Shown: positions 27,005-36,199, numbered from the stretch's first letter. The stretch: 55,377 nucleotides of DNA from Flavobacteriales bacterium (GCA_016788285.1 JAEUSW010000177.1:1-55377); one strand, 5' to 3'. Made by a program: numbers and translations. The notes: generated by a model from the letters alone, not told the origin.

Positions 27005-29110
27005 CTAGAAGCTGAGCAGGGCCTCCAGCGCCGCGGCCACCTTGTCCGCGCTCGGGATCATGGCCGCCTCCAACGTGCTGTTGAGCGGGATGGCGGGCAT
27101 GTCCACGGCGCCCAGGGTGCGCACCGGAGCATCGAGATGCTCGAAGCAGCGGTCGCCGATGCGGGCGGCAAGGGCCTGGGCGAAGCTGTTGGTGAGCTGT
27201 TCCTCGGTGACGACCAGGCAGCGGCCGTGCGCACGCACCTGCTCCATCACGGTGTCCTCGTCCAGCGGCACCAGGGTGCGGAGATCGATGAGGGTGACCC
27301 GGCCGGGGAAGGCCCTGGCGGCGGCCTGGGCCCAGTACACGCCCATGCCGTACGTGACCACCACCGCGGCCTGGCCCCGGGCCACGGCGTCCGGATCGGC
27401 CTGCAGCACCAGGCGCGCCTTGCCGAACGGGATGATGTAATCCGGCGAAGGCTCCACGCTCTTGGCGTCCTCGGTGCCCTTGATCTTGCTCCAGTAGAGG
27501 CCCTTGTGCTCGAGCATCACCACGGGATTGGGGTCGTGGTAGGCGGCCTTCATCAGGCCCTTGAGGTCGGCGCCGGTGCTCGGGTAGGCGATCTTGATGC
27601 CCTTGATGGTGCAGAGCACGCTCTCCACACTGCTGCTGTGATAGGGTCCGCCGCTGCCGTACGCACCGATGGGCACGCGGATGATGCAGGATACCGGCCA
27701 CTTGCCCACGGTGAGGTAGGCGCTGCGGGCCACTTCGGTGAAGAGCTGGTTGAGGCCCGGCCAGATGTAGTCGGCGAACTGCACCTCGACGATCGGCTTG
27801 AGGCCCGCGGCGCTCATGCCCACGGTGCTGCCGATGATGAAGGCCTCCTGGATGGGGGTGTTGAACACGCGGTGGTCACCGAAGTCGCGGGCAAGGGTGG
27901 CCGCCTCGCGGAACACACCGCCGAGCCGGGCACCCACATCCTGGCCGTAGAGCAGGCAGCGCGGGTCCTCCTGCATCAGCTCGCGGATGGCGAAGAGCGC
28001 ACAGTCCACCATCACGGTGGGCTGACGGTCCTTCGGTGCCCGTTCGCCACGTTCTTCCGTGACGGGTGTCGGGGCGAAAGCATGGGTCAGCAGGTCCTCG
28101 GGCGAGGGGTCGGCCGCGGCGCAGGCGCGGTCGAAGTCGGCCTTCACGCGGGCGTTCGCCTTCTGCTCGATCTGCTTGAGCCCCTCAAGCTGCAGGCGCT
28201 GGTCGAGGCAGTGCTGCAACAGGCGGGGGTGCGGATCGCGCTTGCGGTGCTCGGCGAGGTTCTCCTCGCTCCGGTAGAACTCCATGCGCACGCCGCTCGT
28301 GTGGTGGTTCAGCAGCGGCACCTTGGCGTGCACCAGGAAAGGGCGACGCTCCTTGCGCACCGTGGCGATCACCTCGTTCAAGGTGGCGTAGCAGGTGGGG
28401 AAGTCGCTGCCGTCGATGCTGCGGACCTCCAGGCCCTTGAAGCCCTTGGCATACTCGGGGGCATCGGCCACGCGGATCTCGTCGGCGTTGGCGCTGATGT
28501 CCCATTCATTGTCCTGCACCAGGTAGATGATGGGCAGCTTTTTGAGCACGGCCATCTGGAAGGCCTCGGCCACTTCGCCTTCGGTGATCGAGGCATCGCC
28601 CAGGGAGCAGACCACGATGGGCGCCTCCTTGTCCGCTGAACCATTGAGGTCATGGGCCACACCGGCGCGCTCCTTGTACCACAGGCCCAGGGCGATGCCG
28701 GTGGTGGGGATGGCCTGCATGCCCGTGGCGCTGCTCTGGTGCGGGATCCTCGGCATGCCTTCGCGCCGCAGGCTGGGATGCCCATAGTAGGTGCGGCCAC
28801 CGCTGAAGGGGTCATCGCGCTTGGCCAGCAGTTGAAGCATCAGTTCGTACGGCTCCATGCCGATGCCGAGCAGGATGCTGTCGTCGCGGTAATACGGGGC
28901 CACGTAGTCCTGGGGACGCAGCTGCATGCCGAGGGCCAGCTGGATGGCCTCGTGCCCGCGGCTGGTCGCATGCACGTATTTGCTGGTCAGTTTGAAATGC
29001 TCCTCGTAGAGCTCCGTCATCGCTTTCGCGGTGCAGAGGAGGTCCCAGGCGCGCAGCAGGATGTCCTTGCCGATGGCGGACGGTGCGGAGCGGGTGGTGG
29101 CGGTGGTCAT
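27005..29110 (-). CDS. 2-oxoacid dehydrogenase E1, fused alpha and beta subunits
   Basis: Thiamine-diphosphate E1 component of a 2-oxoacid dehydrogenase complex, most like the branched-chain (2-oxoisovalerate) type. The 701-residue product joins an alpha-like half (about 1-330, with ThDP-binding GDASITEGEVAEAFQ...NEWD) to a beta-like half (about 360-701, with transketolase-type pyrimidine and C-terminal domains, e.g. GQDVGARLGGVFREA and YGSGGPYHSSSVES). Most bacteria use two genes; Bacteroidota often carry this fusion. The ThDP motif has GDA instead of the usual GDG. No E2 or E3 gene is nearby. ATG 29110 follows a TACCTTGG box. Confidence 0.9.
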   Translation of the reverse strand: MTTATTRSAPSAIGKDILLRAWDLLCTAKAMTELYEEHFKLTSKYVHATSRGHEAIQLALGMQLRPQDYVAPYYRDDSILLGIGMEPYELMLQLLAKRDDPFSGGRTYYGHPSLRREGMPRIPHQSSATGMQAIPTTGIALGLWYKERAGVAHDLNGSADKEAPIVVCSLGDASITEGEVAEAFQMAVLKKLPIIYLVQDNEWDISANADEIRVADAPEYAKGFKGLEVRSIDGSDFPTCYATLNEVIATVRKERRPFLVHAKVPLLNHHTSGVRMEFYRSEENLAEHRKRDPHPRLLQHCLDQRLQLEGLKQIEQKANARVKADFDRACAAADPSPEDLLTHAFAPTPVTEERGERAPKDRQPTVMVDCALFAIRELMQEDPRCLLYGQDVGARLGGVFREAATLARDFGDHRVFNTPIQEAFIIGSTVGMSAAGLKPIVEVQFADYIWPGLNQLFTEVARSAYLTVGKWPVSCIIRVPIGAYGSGGPYHSSSVESVLCTIKGIKIAYPSTGADLKGLMKAAYHDPNPVVMLEHKGLYWSKIKGTEDAKSVEPSPDYIIPFGKARLVLQADPDAVARGQAAVVVTYGMGVYWAQAAARAFPGRVTLIDLRTLVPLDEDTVMEQVRAHGRCLVVTEEQLTNSFAQALAARIGDRCFEHLDAPVRTLGAVDMPAIPLNSTLEAAMIPSADKVAAALEALLSF

Positions 29111-29130
29111 CCGGGAGGGGGAGGATCCGG

Positions 29131-29138
29131 CCAAGGTA
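29131..29138 (-). promoter_or_regulatory. -7 box (TACCTTGG) of the E1-hydrolase unit
   Basis: One mismatch to TAnnTTTG on the minus strand, 20 nt before the ATG at 29110. Confidence 0.5.
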
Positions 29139-29227
29139 CGGCCCACCTGGTGGAGGTCATCTGGGCGCCGTTCGCCGCCTGGGCGCACCGCCGGTGTGAT
29201 CGCCGCCCCTGCACCGGACGGCCGGTC

Positions 29228-29235
29228 TACTTTTG
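29228..29235 (+). promoter_or_regulatory. -7 box (TACTTTTG) of the AIM24 family gene
   Basis: Exact match to TAnnTTTG, 18 nt before the ATG at 29254. It contains the TTG at 29233 that could be misread as a start. Confidence 0.65.
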
Positions 29236-29253
29236 GCCATCATTCAACACCCC

Positions 29254-30054
29254 ATGGACCGCAGAGCCCACGAGATCGACCACCGCATCGTCGGTGACGA
29301 CATGCAATGCGTGGAGATCACGCTTGACCCGCAGGAGACCGTCATCGCCGAGGCGGGCAGCCTGATGATGATGGACGACGGCGTGCAGATGCAGACCATC
29401 TTCGGCGATGGCAACGGCCAGGAGCAGAGCTTCATGAGCAAGTTGTGGGGTGCCGGCAAGCGCGTGCTCACGGGTGAAAGCCTGTTCATGACCGCCTACA
29501 CCAACCACGCCACCGGTCGCAAGACCGTATGGTTCGCCGCACCCTATCCGGGCAAGATCCTGCCCATGGACCTGCGCGATCACGGCCAGCGGCTGATCTG
29601 CCAGAAGGACTCCTTCCTCTGCGCGGCCAAGGGCGTTTCGGTGGGCATCGAGTTCCAGCGGAAGCTTGGCACCGGCCTGTTCGGGGGCGAAGGCTTCATC
29701 ATGCAGAAGCTGGAGGGCGACGGCCAGGTGTACATCCATGCCGGCGGTACGGTGGTGGAGCGTCAGCTGGCGCCCGGTGAACTGCTCCGCGTGGACACCG
29801 GCTGCCTGGTGGCCATGACCTACGGCATCGATTACGACATCCAGTTCGTGGGCGGCATCAAGAACACGCTGTTCGGAGGGGAGGGCCTCTTCTTCGTCAC
29901 CCTGCGCGGTCCGGGCCACGTCTGGCTGCAAAGCCTGCCCTTCAGCCGCCTGGCGGACAACATCGTGGCCGCTGCGCCGCGCGCGGGTGGCAGCCGTCGC
30001 GAGGAGGGGTCCATCCTGGGCGGGCTGGGCGGCCTGCTGGACGGGGACAACTGA
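29254..30054 (+). CDS. AIM24 / TIGR00266 family protein
   Basis: Family of unknown biochemical function, related to yeast AIM24 and widespread in bacteria. The 266-residue product is a beta-rich double-psi-like repeat protein with the typical segments CVEITLDPQETVIAEAGSLMMMDDGVQM, GTGLFGGEGFIMQKLEGDGQVYIHAGG and GLFFVTLRGPGHVWLQSLPFSRLA, and a Gly-rich C-terminus. ATG 29254 is chosen over the TTG at 29233 because that TTG is part of the promoter box. Confidence 0.9.
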   Translation: MDRRAHEIDHRIVGDDMQCVEITLDPQETVIAEAGSLMMMDDGVQMQTIFGDGNGQEQSFMSKLWGAGKRVLTGESLFMTAYTNHATGRKTVWFAAPYPGKILPMDLRDHGQRLICQKDSFLCAAKGVSVGIEFQRKLGTGLFGGEGFIMQKLEGDGQVYIHAGGTVVERQLAPGELLRVDTGCLVAMTYGIDYDIQFVGGIKNTLFGGEGLFFVTLRGPGHVWLQSLPFSRLADNIVAAAPRAGGSRREEGSILGGLGGLLDGDN

Positions 30055-30077
30055 GCGCTCGATCGCGCGTCGGAACG

Positions 30078-30104
30078 AGGGCCGGTGCCGATGGTGCCGG
30101 CCCT
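30078..30104. terminator. Convergent hairpin between AIM24 and YvlD genes
   Basis: An 8-bp GC stem (AGGGCCGG at 30078-30085, CCGGCCCT at 30097-30104), central in the 70-nt gap between two converging genes. Likely serves both directions. No strong T run. Confidence 0.5.
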
Positions 30105-30124
30105 GCCTCGTTGTGCAGGGGCGA

Positions 30125-30502
30125 TCACTCCACCTGCTCCCGACGGGGCCCCCGGTCCAGGGCGTTGAGGAAGCTCTCCACCACCGAGAGCAGCAGGCTG
30201 AACCCCAGCGCCCACCAGAAGTTCCGCACCACGAAGCCCGGCACCAGCTCGGCGGCGAGCAGCACCACCGCCGCGTTGATCACCAGCAGGAAGAGCCCGA
30301 GCGTGATCACCGTGGCGGGCAGCGTGAGCAGGATGAGCAGCGGCCGAACGAAGGCGTTCAGCAGGCCCAGCACGGCGGCGGTCAGCAACGCGGTGAGCAC
30401 GCCGTGGGTCTCCCCCAGGTCGCCCAGCGTGACCCCGTCGAGCAACAGGTCGCAGATGAGCACCGCGATGGTGGTGATGATCAGCCGGATGAGCGCCTTC
30501 AT
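30125..30502 (-). CDS. YvlD/phage-holin-family (PF04020-type) membrane protein
   Basis: Small integral membrane protein of 125 residues with four predicted helices and the PF04020 pattern (ADLLLDG..., LLNAFVRPLLILLTLPATVITLGLFLLVINAAVVLL). Such proteins are common outside phage; the phage holin label comes from weak similarity, and their role (possibly in envelope stress) is unsettled. The C-terminus is charged and cytoplasmic. ATG 30502 lies just after the T-rich tail of the neighbouring terminator. Confidence 0.85.
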   Translation of the reverse strand: MKALIRLIITTIAVLICDLLLDGVTLGDLGETHGVLTALLTAAVLGLLNAFVRPLLILLTLPATVITLGLFLLVINAAVVLLAAELVPGFVVRNFWWALGFSLLLSVVESFLNALDRGPRREQVE

Positions 30503-30515
30503 GGGCACAAAATAG

Positions 30516-30539
30516 ACAGGGGCCCCGTGAGGCCCCTGT
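30516..30539 (-). terminator. Terminator of the PDZ/T9SS gene, overlapping the YvlD promoter region
   Basis: A 9-bp stem (ACAGGGGCC at 30516-30524, GGCCCCTGT at 30531-30539) with a 6-nt loop, 17 nt past the minus-strand stop at 30557. The following minus-strand tract CTATTTTGTG is both its T tail and the only AT-rich, -7-like sequence before the next gene. Confidence 0.8.
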
Positions 30540-30556
30540 TCGGCGGTCGATGCGGG

Positions 30557-32053
30557 TCAGTGCTTCACCAGCTTCCGCGGCGTGGCCTTGCCGTTCAGGG
30601 CCACCACGAGAAAGTAGGTGCCGTCGGCCTGGTCGCTGAGGTCCAGCGTGCGCTCATAGCGGCCCTTGAAGCCCGTGATGGTCTCGTGGTAGATGCGGTC
30701 GCCCTGGGCGTTGTGCACGTCCACCACAAGGTCTCCGCGTTCGGCCACGTCGAATTGGACGCGGTAGAAGCCGTCGCTGGGGTTGGGCGCGCAGCGCAGG
30801 TCGCCCAGGTCGGGCGCACGGTCCAGCCCCGCCACGCCCTTGCGTTCCAAGAGGGCCCGTTCCTCGGGCGATACCTCCACGGCGCCCACTTCCACGTGCA
30901 TCTCACGCAGGATGTCGCTGCGCATGGTGCGCCGGAGCTGCTCCATTTCGCGGCGCAGCTCGTCCATCTCGCGGCGTATGGTGGCGCGGTCCTCATCGGG
31001 CAGGGGTGGCAGGGGGGCCAACGGGGCCAGGGGCGGCATCACCCACGAGCGCATGCGACGCTCGCCCAGGGTGCCGGTGAGCGTGCGGCGATCGCCGTCG
31101 CGCAGCACCTCCACGCGAACGGTCCCGCCCGGCTCCATGGCCGCGATCCGCTCGGCCAGGTCGGCGAAACCGCTGATCGGTGCGTCGTTGATGGCCACGA
31201 TGCGATCACCGGCCCGAAGGCCCATGCGCTGGGCCGCGGAGCTGTCCACCACGGAACCCACGCGGGCCCCTTCGCCTTCGGCCTCCGGTCCTTCATCACC
31301 GTTCACACCGAGGAAGGCGCGCGGCCCCATCGGAACGACCGTGGACGGAGCGTCGGGCTCGTCCCAGGGGTCGAGCTCGAAGGTGAAGGCATCCGGTTCA
31401 TCGGGCGCTTCGCCGAGCGTCACCCGGCGGTCCGACCGGTCGCCGTTCCGGAGCACCGTGAGCGTGACGCTGTCGCCGGGCTTGTGCGCACGGATGCGTT
31501 CCGTGAAGGCGCCGAGGCTGCCGACAGGCTCGCCGTCCATCGCCACCACCACATCACCGTCCTTCAGCCCGGCTTTGTCGGCAGGTCCGTCCGCGATCAC
31601 CTGGGTGAGGGCGATGCCCTGCACATCGGGTTCTTTGCGGCCCTTGCCGCTCTTCGGGGTGTTGTACATGCCGAGATAGGCGCCGAGGTAGCCGCGCGGA
31701 CCTTGGGCCCGGGCGAGCGCTTCATCGCGCAGGGCGAAGGCCAGGCTCATGTCCTTCAAGGTGCCTCCATCGCGCAGGCGGCGCAGGTCGATGATGAGGT
31801 TCTCGTCGGCGCCGAGGGTGCCCAGTTCGTCCATCACGCCCAGTTCGCGGAGGGCGTCCTGCAACGACCGGTCATCGCCGAGGTCGAACTCGCGTTCGAT
31901 CCGGGAGGTATGGCCATCCTCGGTGGTGGTGATCTCGATCCGCACCTTCCGGTCGATGGGATCCGCGCCGGTCCCCTGTCCATCGGACTGGGCGAGCAGA
32001 GCGGACGGGAAGGCGGCGAGGACGATGGTCGACAGGCGGAGCGCGGCGTTCAT
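30557..32053 (-). CDS. Secreted two-PDZ protein with coiled coil and T9SS tail
   Basis: Exported protein of 498 residues, probably displayed on or released from the cell surface by T9SS. After a signal peptide (about 1-21) comes a region of about 100 residues. Two PDZ domains follow (about 125-215 and 245-340; ligand-groove patterns include GLKDGDVVVAMDGEPVGS and GLRAGDRIVAINDAPISGF), then a short charged coiled coil (about 345-385) and a C-terminal T9SS sorting domain (CAPNPSDGFYRVQF.. to the last residue). No protease triad is visible, so it is not an HtrA enzyme. ATG 32053 is set by the TACTTTTG box. Confidence 0.87.
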   Translation of the reverse strand: MNAALRLSTIVLAAFPSALLAQSDGQGTGADPIDRKVRIEITTTEDGHTSRIEREFDLGDDRSLQDALRELGVMDELGTLGADENLIIDLRRLRDGGTLKDMSLAFALRDEALARAQGPRGYLGAYLGMYNTPKSGKGRKEPDVQGIALTQVIADGPADKAGLKDGDVVVAMDGEPVGSLGAFTERIRAHKPGDSVTLTVLRNGDRSDRRVTLGEAPDEPDAFTFELDPWDEPDAPSTVVPMGPRAFLGVNGDEGPEAEGEGARVGSVVDSSAAQRMGLRAGDRIVAINDAPISGFADLAERIAAMEPGGTVRVEVLRDGDRRTLTGTLGERRMRSWVMPPLAPLAPLPPLPDEDRATIRREMDELRREMEQLRRTMRSDILREMHVEVGAVEVSPEERALLERKGVAGLDRAPDLGDLRCAPNPSDGFYRVQFDVAERGDLVVDVHNAQGDRIYHETITGFKGRYERTLDLSDQADGTYFLVVALNGKATPRKLVKH

Positions 32054-32072
32054 GGAGGGTGGGACTTGCACC

Positions 32073-32080
32073 CAAAAGTA
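32073..32080 (-). promoter_or_regulatory. -7 box (TACTTTTG) of the PDZ/T9SS gene
   Basis: Exact match to TAnnTTTG on the minus strand, 19 nt before the ATG at 32053. Confidence 0.65.
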
Positions 32081-32143
32081 GCCGGGGCCCCGCTGGGGGT
32101 CGGTGTTAAGGAACGTTAGATCGTGTTAAGCCTTCCGCCGGTC

Positions 32144-35100
32144 TCACGGACGGACGAGCAGGCCTTGGCGGACGACGCCATCCCCCTCCAGCCGCACGAT
32201 GTACGCGCCCGATGCGGCCATGGTGAGGTCGATGGGGACCTGGGTGCGTTGGCCGGCAGCCAGCGTGCGCACCGATCGCCCGGCCGGATCGAACACACGC
32301 AGTTCGCTGCCCGCTCCGGCCGGCCGGTCGAGCACGAGCACATAGGAGCCATCCTCTGCTGTGGGGCGCAGGTCGAGAGGCTCGGTTCCCGCCGGTTCGT
32401 CGATCGCGGTGGCCGGTTCCACGCCGATGTCGTCCAAGGCCATATCGCTGTATGGGGAGTTGCCGGTGATCCCCCGGAAGCGGACCGACACGATGCTGCC
32501 CGTGTAGCCCGACAGATCCACGGTGCCCTGCCGCCACTGGTCGCCTTGGTCGCCGCTGATCATCGGAACGATGTCGGGCAGCAGCGCCCCGTCCACGAAG
32601 AGGTCCACGTGCAGTTCACCCTGGGTGGCACCGTACAGGTGGTACCAGAAAGCGAGCGCGTAGGCGCCCTGTGCGGGCAGCGTGAGGCACGGGGTGTGCA
32701 GGTCGGCGCGGCGCGCATTGCAATAGCCTGAGGACTCGAGGTAGAAGTAGCGTCCGCTCTCGGTGCCGAGCGTATGGTCCGTTGCCGGGCCGGTGGACGC
32801 GGTGGGCGTGCCCGCAGCGTCCACGCGCCAGTCGATGTCGTCGTCGATGCCGTTCCGCCCGTTGAACAAGGTGCCCACATCTGCGCAGGCGAGGTCGCAG
32901 AGGGCCGAGGAGGAGCACAGGTCGAGCCCTTCGCCATGCTCCAAGAAGGGGAGGCTTGTGGCGTCCATGGTGCTGTACACGTCGGTGGTCAGCGTGTCAT
33001 TCGGGGGGAAGGACTCGTTCAGTGCGGTGGCCCACACGCGCACGATGCTGCTGTCATCGTCCGTCAGGCCGTTCATTGGGGTGGTGAGATCCACAAGCAC
33101 GCTGTCCCCCGGTGCGATGAGCTGGCTCAAGGACTGCGTGGTGACCGGGCCGTTGTTCACCTGGTGGCCCACGGTGAAGTCCTGAACGGGCAGCAGACCC
33201 TCGTTGCGCACCATGATGGAGATCGGCGGTGCGGGATGGCATTGGAGCACGAGCGCTCCCGGCTCCACCAGGGCCACCGCCGCAAGGTCGCGTTCGGCCT
33301 GGCAGTTCACGAGCTGTTGAGGCCGCGGCAGCGCCAGCGAGCGCCGTGCACGCGCGCCGTTCGGCGCGATGGCCGTGACGGCGAACCAATCGTCGTGCGA
33401 GGCCTGGAGGCCGGTGAAGGTGTAGGTGGTGCCGACGGTCAAGCCCACACTGTCCATGTACTGGGCGCCGAGCTTGTGCAGGATGTAGCCGCTGGCCTGC
33501 GGCACCGCCGACCAGGAGATCCCCGCGCTGTCGATGCAGTTGAAGGTGACCTGCAGACCGTCGGCCACGGGCATGATGGTGAACGGTCCGCTGATGTCGG
33601 TGGTGCCATTGCGCTCCACACGGAACAGGGCGTTCTCCACCACCACGTTGCCCAGGCCCAGGTCGAAGTGGCGACGCACCGCAGGGACCTGCGGATAACT
33701 GCTCCAGGTGATGCCGCTATCGAGGCTGAGCGACACCTCGAAGGATGCCGTCCCTTCGAGCGCATCCCAACGGAAGCGATGGCTCTCATCGGCGGCCACC
33801 ACATCGCCGGCCAGTGGATAGGTGATGCGCGGTCCTTCGGGCAGGAACTCATGCACGAGGTAGTAAGGCTGCGGACCCGCAGGTACGTTGCCGCCGGTGA
33901 CCGTGAAGCTCCATGTGCCTGGCACGGGCGAGGGCACGGCCACCTGTTCCACGTTGTTCACATGGTCGGCGCCACGCTGCGCGGGAGCGGCGAGGATGCC
34001 GGCCACGGGCGTGTTGTCGAGCTCCCAGGGTTGGTGGGTGACGGTTTGCGGATCGGTGCCCAGCAGGTCAAGGTCGTTCACGAGCGCTTCGGGGGCCTGC
34101 AGCGAGGCTGCGGGGTCCATCCAGTACAGCATCACGCGCAGCTCGCCCACGCCGGCAGGCACCTCGATGGTGTGGACCTGCTGCTGGCCCTGGTCCACCG
34201 CGCCGGTGATGAAACGCTCCTCCACGATGGCCTGCCAGGCGCGTGACGTGTTCAGGCGCCCCCAGCCGTACGTGTAGTCCGGCCCGTCGTTGCCCAGGTC
34301 ATCGGCCGTGTTCAGCACCAGGGCCTTGAGGAGCCCGCTGCTGGGATCGTTGCCGAACCGTTCGCGCCAGCCTTGGTAGAGCACCGCGAGCGAGCCGGCC
34401 ACGCCGGGCGAGGCGGCCGAAGTGCCGCTGCCTGTCATGTAGGTGTTGTCAGGGGCGTTGCTGATCTGGCCATTGCCGTAAGCGCTGATATCGGGCTTCA
34501 GGCGTCCGTCGGCGCTGGGACCGCGGCTGCTGCTGTTCACCACCTGGTCGTTGTCCGTGAGGTTGGCGGTGGCGATGCAGTTCTTGGCGATCTTGTGTCC
34601 ACCGGTGATGTTGCCCCAGTCGCTGCCGGCGCCGTAGCCGCAGTCCTGTCCGCCGCTGTTGCCGGCGGAGAACACCTGGATGAGCGCGGGGTTGGCCACG
34701 GTCTCCTGGTCCACCTGGCGCGTCACCGTGGTGTAGCCATCGTTGCATCCGTCGCTGTATGAACTGTTGAAGATCACGGCGCCATTGTTCTGGTGCAGCG
34801 TCACCGTATTGGGCAGCGATCCCTGGTACTGCCGTACGATGATCTCAGCGCCGGGCGCCATGCCCACGTTGCGCGGGTCAAGGTTGCCCGCAGCGCCCAC
34901 GATGCCGGCCACCATATCGCCATGGTCGCCCACAAGGTCCTGGGCCACCGAGCTCTGCGACGTGCGCCCCTTGAAGTCGATGTGCGGCCCCGCGAATCCG
35001 TCGTCGTTCACCACCACGGTGACACCACTGCCGTCGAGGCCGCCGGGTGCGCCGGGTGCCGGGGCGATGGGGTTCACCCGGTGGAAGGTCCGGCCGCGGA

Positions 35101-35707
35101 TGTCCTCGGGCTCGCCGGTCACCGGCGCCGGAGCCACCCACTGCACGGCAGGGCTGTCCAGGAGCTTTCGCAGGGCGCGGCCGGTGAGCTGCACGATGCG
35201 CGAACCTTCGGAACCCTGCTCCTCATGGGGAAGGTGTTCCAGCACAGGCGATCGGTCCAATGAACGGCCTCCCAGGTCGGGCCAGGGCACCACGGTGACG
35301 GCCACCGAACGGCCGCGCCAGCCCTTGCCGGTGAGCGCGGTGCGCAGGGCGGGGTCCAGCTTGTCCGCTGGTGTGGGTGCGTGCCAGGCCATGAGCCCGG
35401 CGGTGCGCAACAGGTCGCGATCGATCTCGGCGGGCATGGAAACGGTCCACGCCTGCGGGGTCAGCGGGTCGAGGAAGCGCACGCCGGAGGTCTCCAACCG
35501 CACACGTTCGGCGGCGTTCAGCGTGTGGTCGAAGACCACGTAGCGGTGGATGCGGCCCGCGCGCTGCTCACTCCGTTCCGATGGCAGCGGACCTGTCCCT
35601 GGTCGCAGGGCCTCGAGGATGACCGGGCCGGAGCGCAGTTCCAGGGTCACGGACTGGCCGAAGAGGGGAACGGCAAGCAACAGGAAGGGGATCGCGGAAA
35701 AGCGCAT
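32144..35707 (-). CDS. Secreted S8 (subtilisin-like) protease with T9SS sorting domain
   Basis: Extracellular serine protease of 1187 residues. Order of parts: signal peptide (about 1-18), an N-terminal prodomain-like region, the S8 catalytic domain with Asp235 (VNDDGFAG), His262 (DHGDMVAG) and Ser430 (GSGTSAASPGVAG), then beta-sandwich domains (P-domain or fibronectin-like), a MAM or lectin-like segment rich in Cys near 905-1090, and a C-terminal T9SS tail ending GAYIVRLEGDGVVRQGLLVRP. ATG 35707 is preceded by a GATCTTCG box 4 nt upstream. Probably digests external protein. Confidence 0.93.
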   Translation of the reverse strand: MRFSAIPFLLLAVPLFGQSVTLELRSGPVILEALRPGTGPLPSERSEQRAGRIHRYVVFDHTLNAAERVRLETSGVRFLDPLTPQAWTVSMPAEIDRDLLRTAGLMAWHAPTPADKLDPALRTALTGKGWRGRSVAVTVVPWPDLGGRSLDRSPVLEHLPHEEQGSEGSRIVQLTGRALRKLLDSPAVQWVAPAPVTGEPEDIRGRTFHRVNPIAPAPGAPGGLDGSGVTVVVNDDGFAGPHIDFKGRTSQSSVAQDLVGDHGDMVAGIVGAAGNLDPRNVGMAPGAEIIVRQYQGSLPNTVTLHQNNGAVIFNSSYSDGCNDGYTTVTRQVDQETVANPALIQVFSAGNSGGQDCGYGAGSDWGNITGGHKIAKNCIATANLTDNDQVVNSSSRGPSADGRLKPDISAYGNGQISNAPDNTYMTGSGTSAASPGVAGSLAVLYQGWRERFGNDPSSGLLKALVLNTADDLGNDGPDYTYGWGRLNTSRAWQAIVEERFITGAVDQGQQQVHTIEVPAGVGELRVMLYWMDPAASLQAPEALVNDLDLLGTDPQTVTHQPWELDNTPVAGILAAPAQRGADHVNNVEQVAVPSPVPGTWSFTVTGGNVPAGPQPYYLVHEFLPEGPRITYPLAGDVVAADESHRFRWDALEGTASFEVSLSLDSGITWSSYPQVPAVRRHFDLGLGNVVVENALFRVERNGTTDISGPFTIMPVADGLQVTFNCIDSAGISWSAVPQASGYILHKLGAQYMDSVGLTVGTTYTFTGLQASHDDWFAVTAIAPNGARARRSLALPRPQQLVNCQAERDLAAVALVEPGALVLQCHPAPPISIMVRNEGLLPVQDFTVGHQVNNGPVTTQSLSQLIAPGDSVLVDLTTPMNGLTDDDSSIVRVWATALNESFPPNDTLTTDVYSTMDATSLPFLEHGEGLDLCSSSALCDLACADVGTLFNGRNGIDDDIDWRVDAAGTPTASTGPATDHTLGTESGRYFYLESSGYCNARRADLHTPCLTLPAQGAYALAFWYHLYGATQGELHVDLFVDGALLPDIVPMISGDQGDQWRQGTVDLSGYTGSIVSVRFRGITGNSPYSDMALDDIGVEPATAIDEPAGTEPLDLRPTAEDGSYVLVLDRPAGAGSELRVFDPAGRSVRTLAAGQRTQVPIDLTMAASGAYIVRLEGDGVVRQGLLVRP

Positions 35708-35711
35708 GGGC

Positions 35712-35719
35712 CGAAGATC
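35712..35719 (-). promoter_or_regulatory. -7-like box (GATCTTCG) 4 nt before the subtilase gene
   Basis: Two mismatches to TAnnTTTG, but the position matches other genes of the window: four nucleotides (GCCC) before the ATG. Confidence 0.4.
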
Positions 35720-35797
35720 GGTTGACAGGGTGCACGTCGGGCTCCCGCCTGAACATGGAAGGCCTTCACCCTTGTAAACCCGCAGGGCGGGGATGGT

Positions 35798-36166
35798 TCA
35801 CGCCGGGTCCTGGAACCGGTCGAGGTCGCGCCGGTCGCGCTTGGTGGGGCGGCCTTCGCCCGCGGCGCGCTCGCCGGCCTGAAGGGTCCGGGCCATCACC
35901 TGCTTCTGCAGGTCCTCCCAGGGCGTCTCGTCCACCAGGTGCTCGGGCACGAGCTTGGCGGCCATGCGCGTGCGGGGCAGGGCGATGATGCGGAACACCC
36001 GCCAGATGGGCGGTTGGCGCACGGCGATGCGGTCGTCGATGCGCACCTCGGCGGCGGGTTTGGCCTCGCGGTCGTTCAGCCGGACACGACCGCGCTGGCA
36101 GGCCTCCGTGGCCAGGCTGCGGCTCTTGTGCAGCCGCACGCACCACAGGAACTTGTCGATGCGCAT
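35798..36166 (-). CDS. S4-domain RNA-binding protein (Hsp15-like)
   Basis: Small basic protein (122 residues) with an N-terminal S4 fold: MRIDKFLWCVRLHKSRSLATEACQRGRVRLND matches the S4 consensus (RLDKxLxxxRxxKTRxxAxxxxxxGxVxxN). A charged C-terminal tail rich in Arg, Asp and Glu follows. Hsp15 homologues bind stalled 50S subunits carrying nascent chains, so a role in ribosome rescue is likely but not certain. The -7-like box lies 5 nt upstream of the ATG, so the transcript is nearly leaderless. Confidence 0.88.
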   Translation of the reverse strand: MRIDKFLWCVRLHKSRSLATEACQRGRVRLNDREAKPAAEVRIDDRIAVRQPPIWRVFRIIALPRTRMAAKLVPEHLVDETPWEDLQKQVMARTLQAGERAAGEGRPTKRDRRDLDRFQDPA

Positions 36167-36171
36167 CCGGG

Positions 36172-36179
36172 CAAAGGAA
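36172..36179 (-). promoter_or_regulatory. -7-like box (TTCCTTTG) 5 nt before the S4 gene
   Basis: One mismatch to TAnnTTTG on the minus strand, with spacer CCCGG before the ATG at 36166. It lies between the gene and the tRNA-Arg terminator. Confidence 0.5.
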
Positions 36180-36199
36180 GCGGATCGGCGCACAAGAAG

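Noticed and set aside
30125..30502. Prophage remnant because of the phage-holin family name
   Set aside because: PF04020-type proteins are common chromosomal membrane proteins; no other phage gene is nearby.
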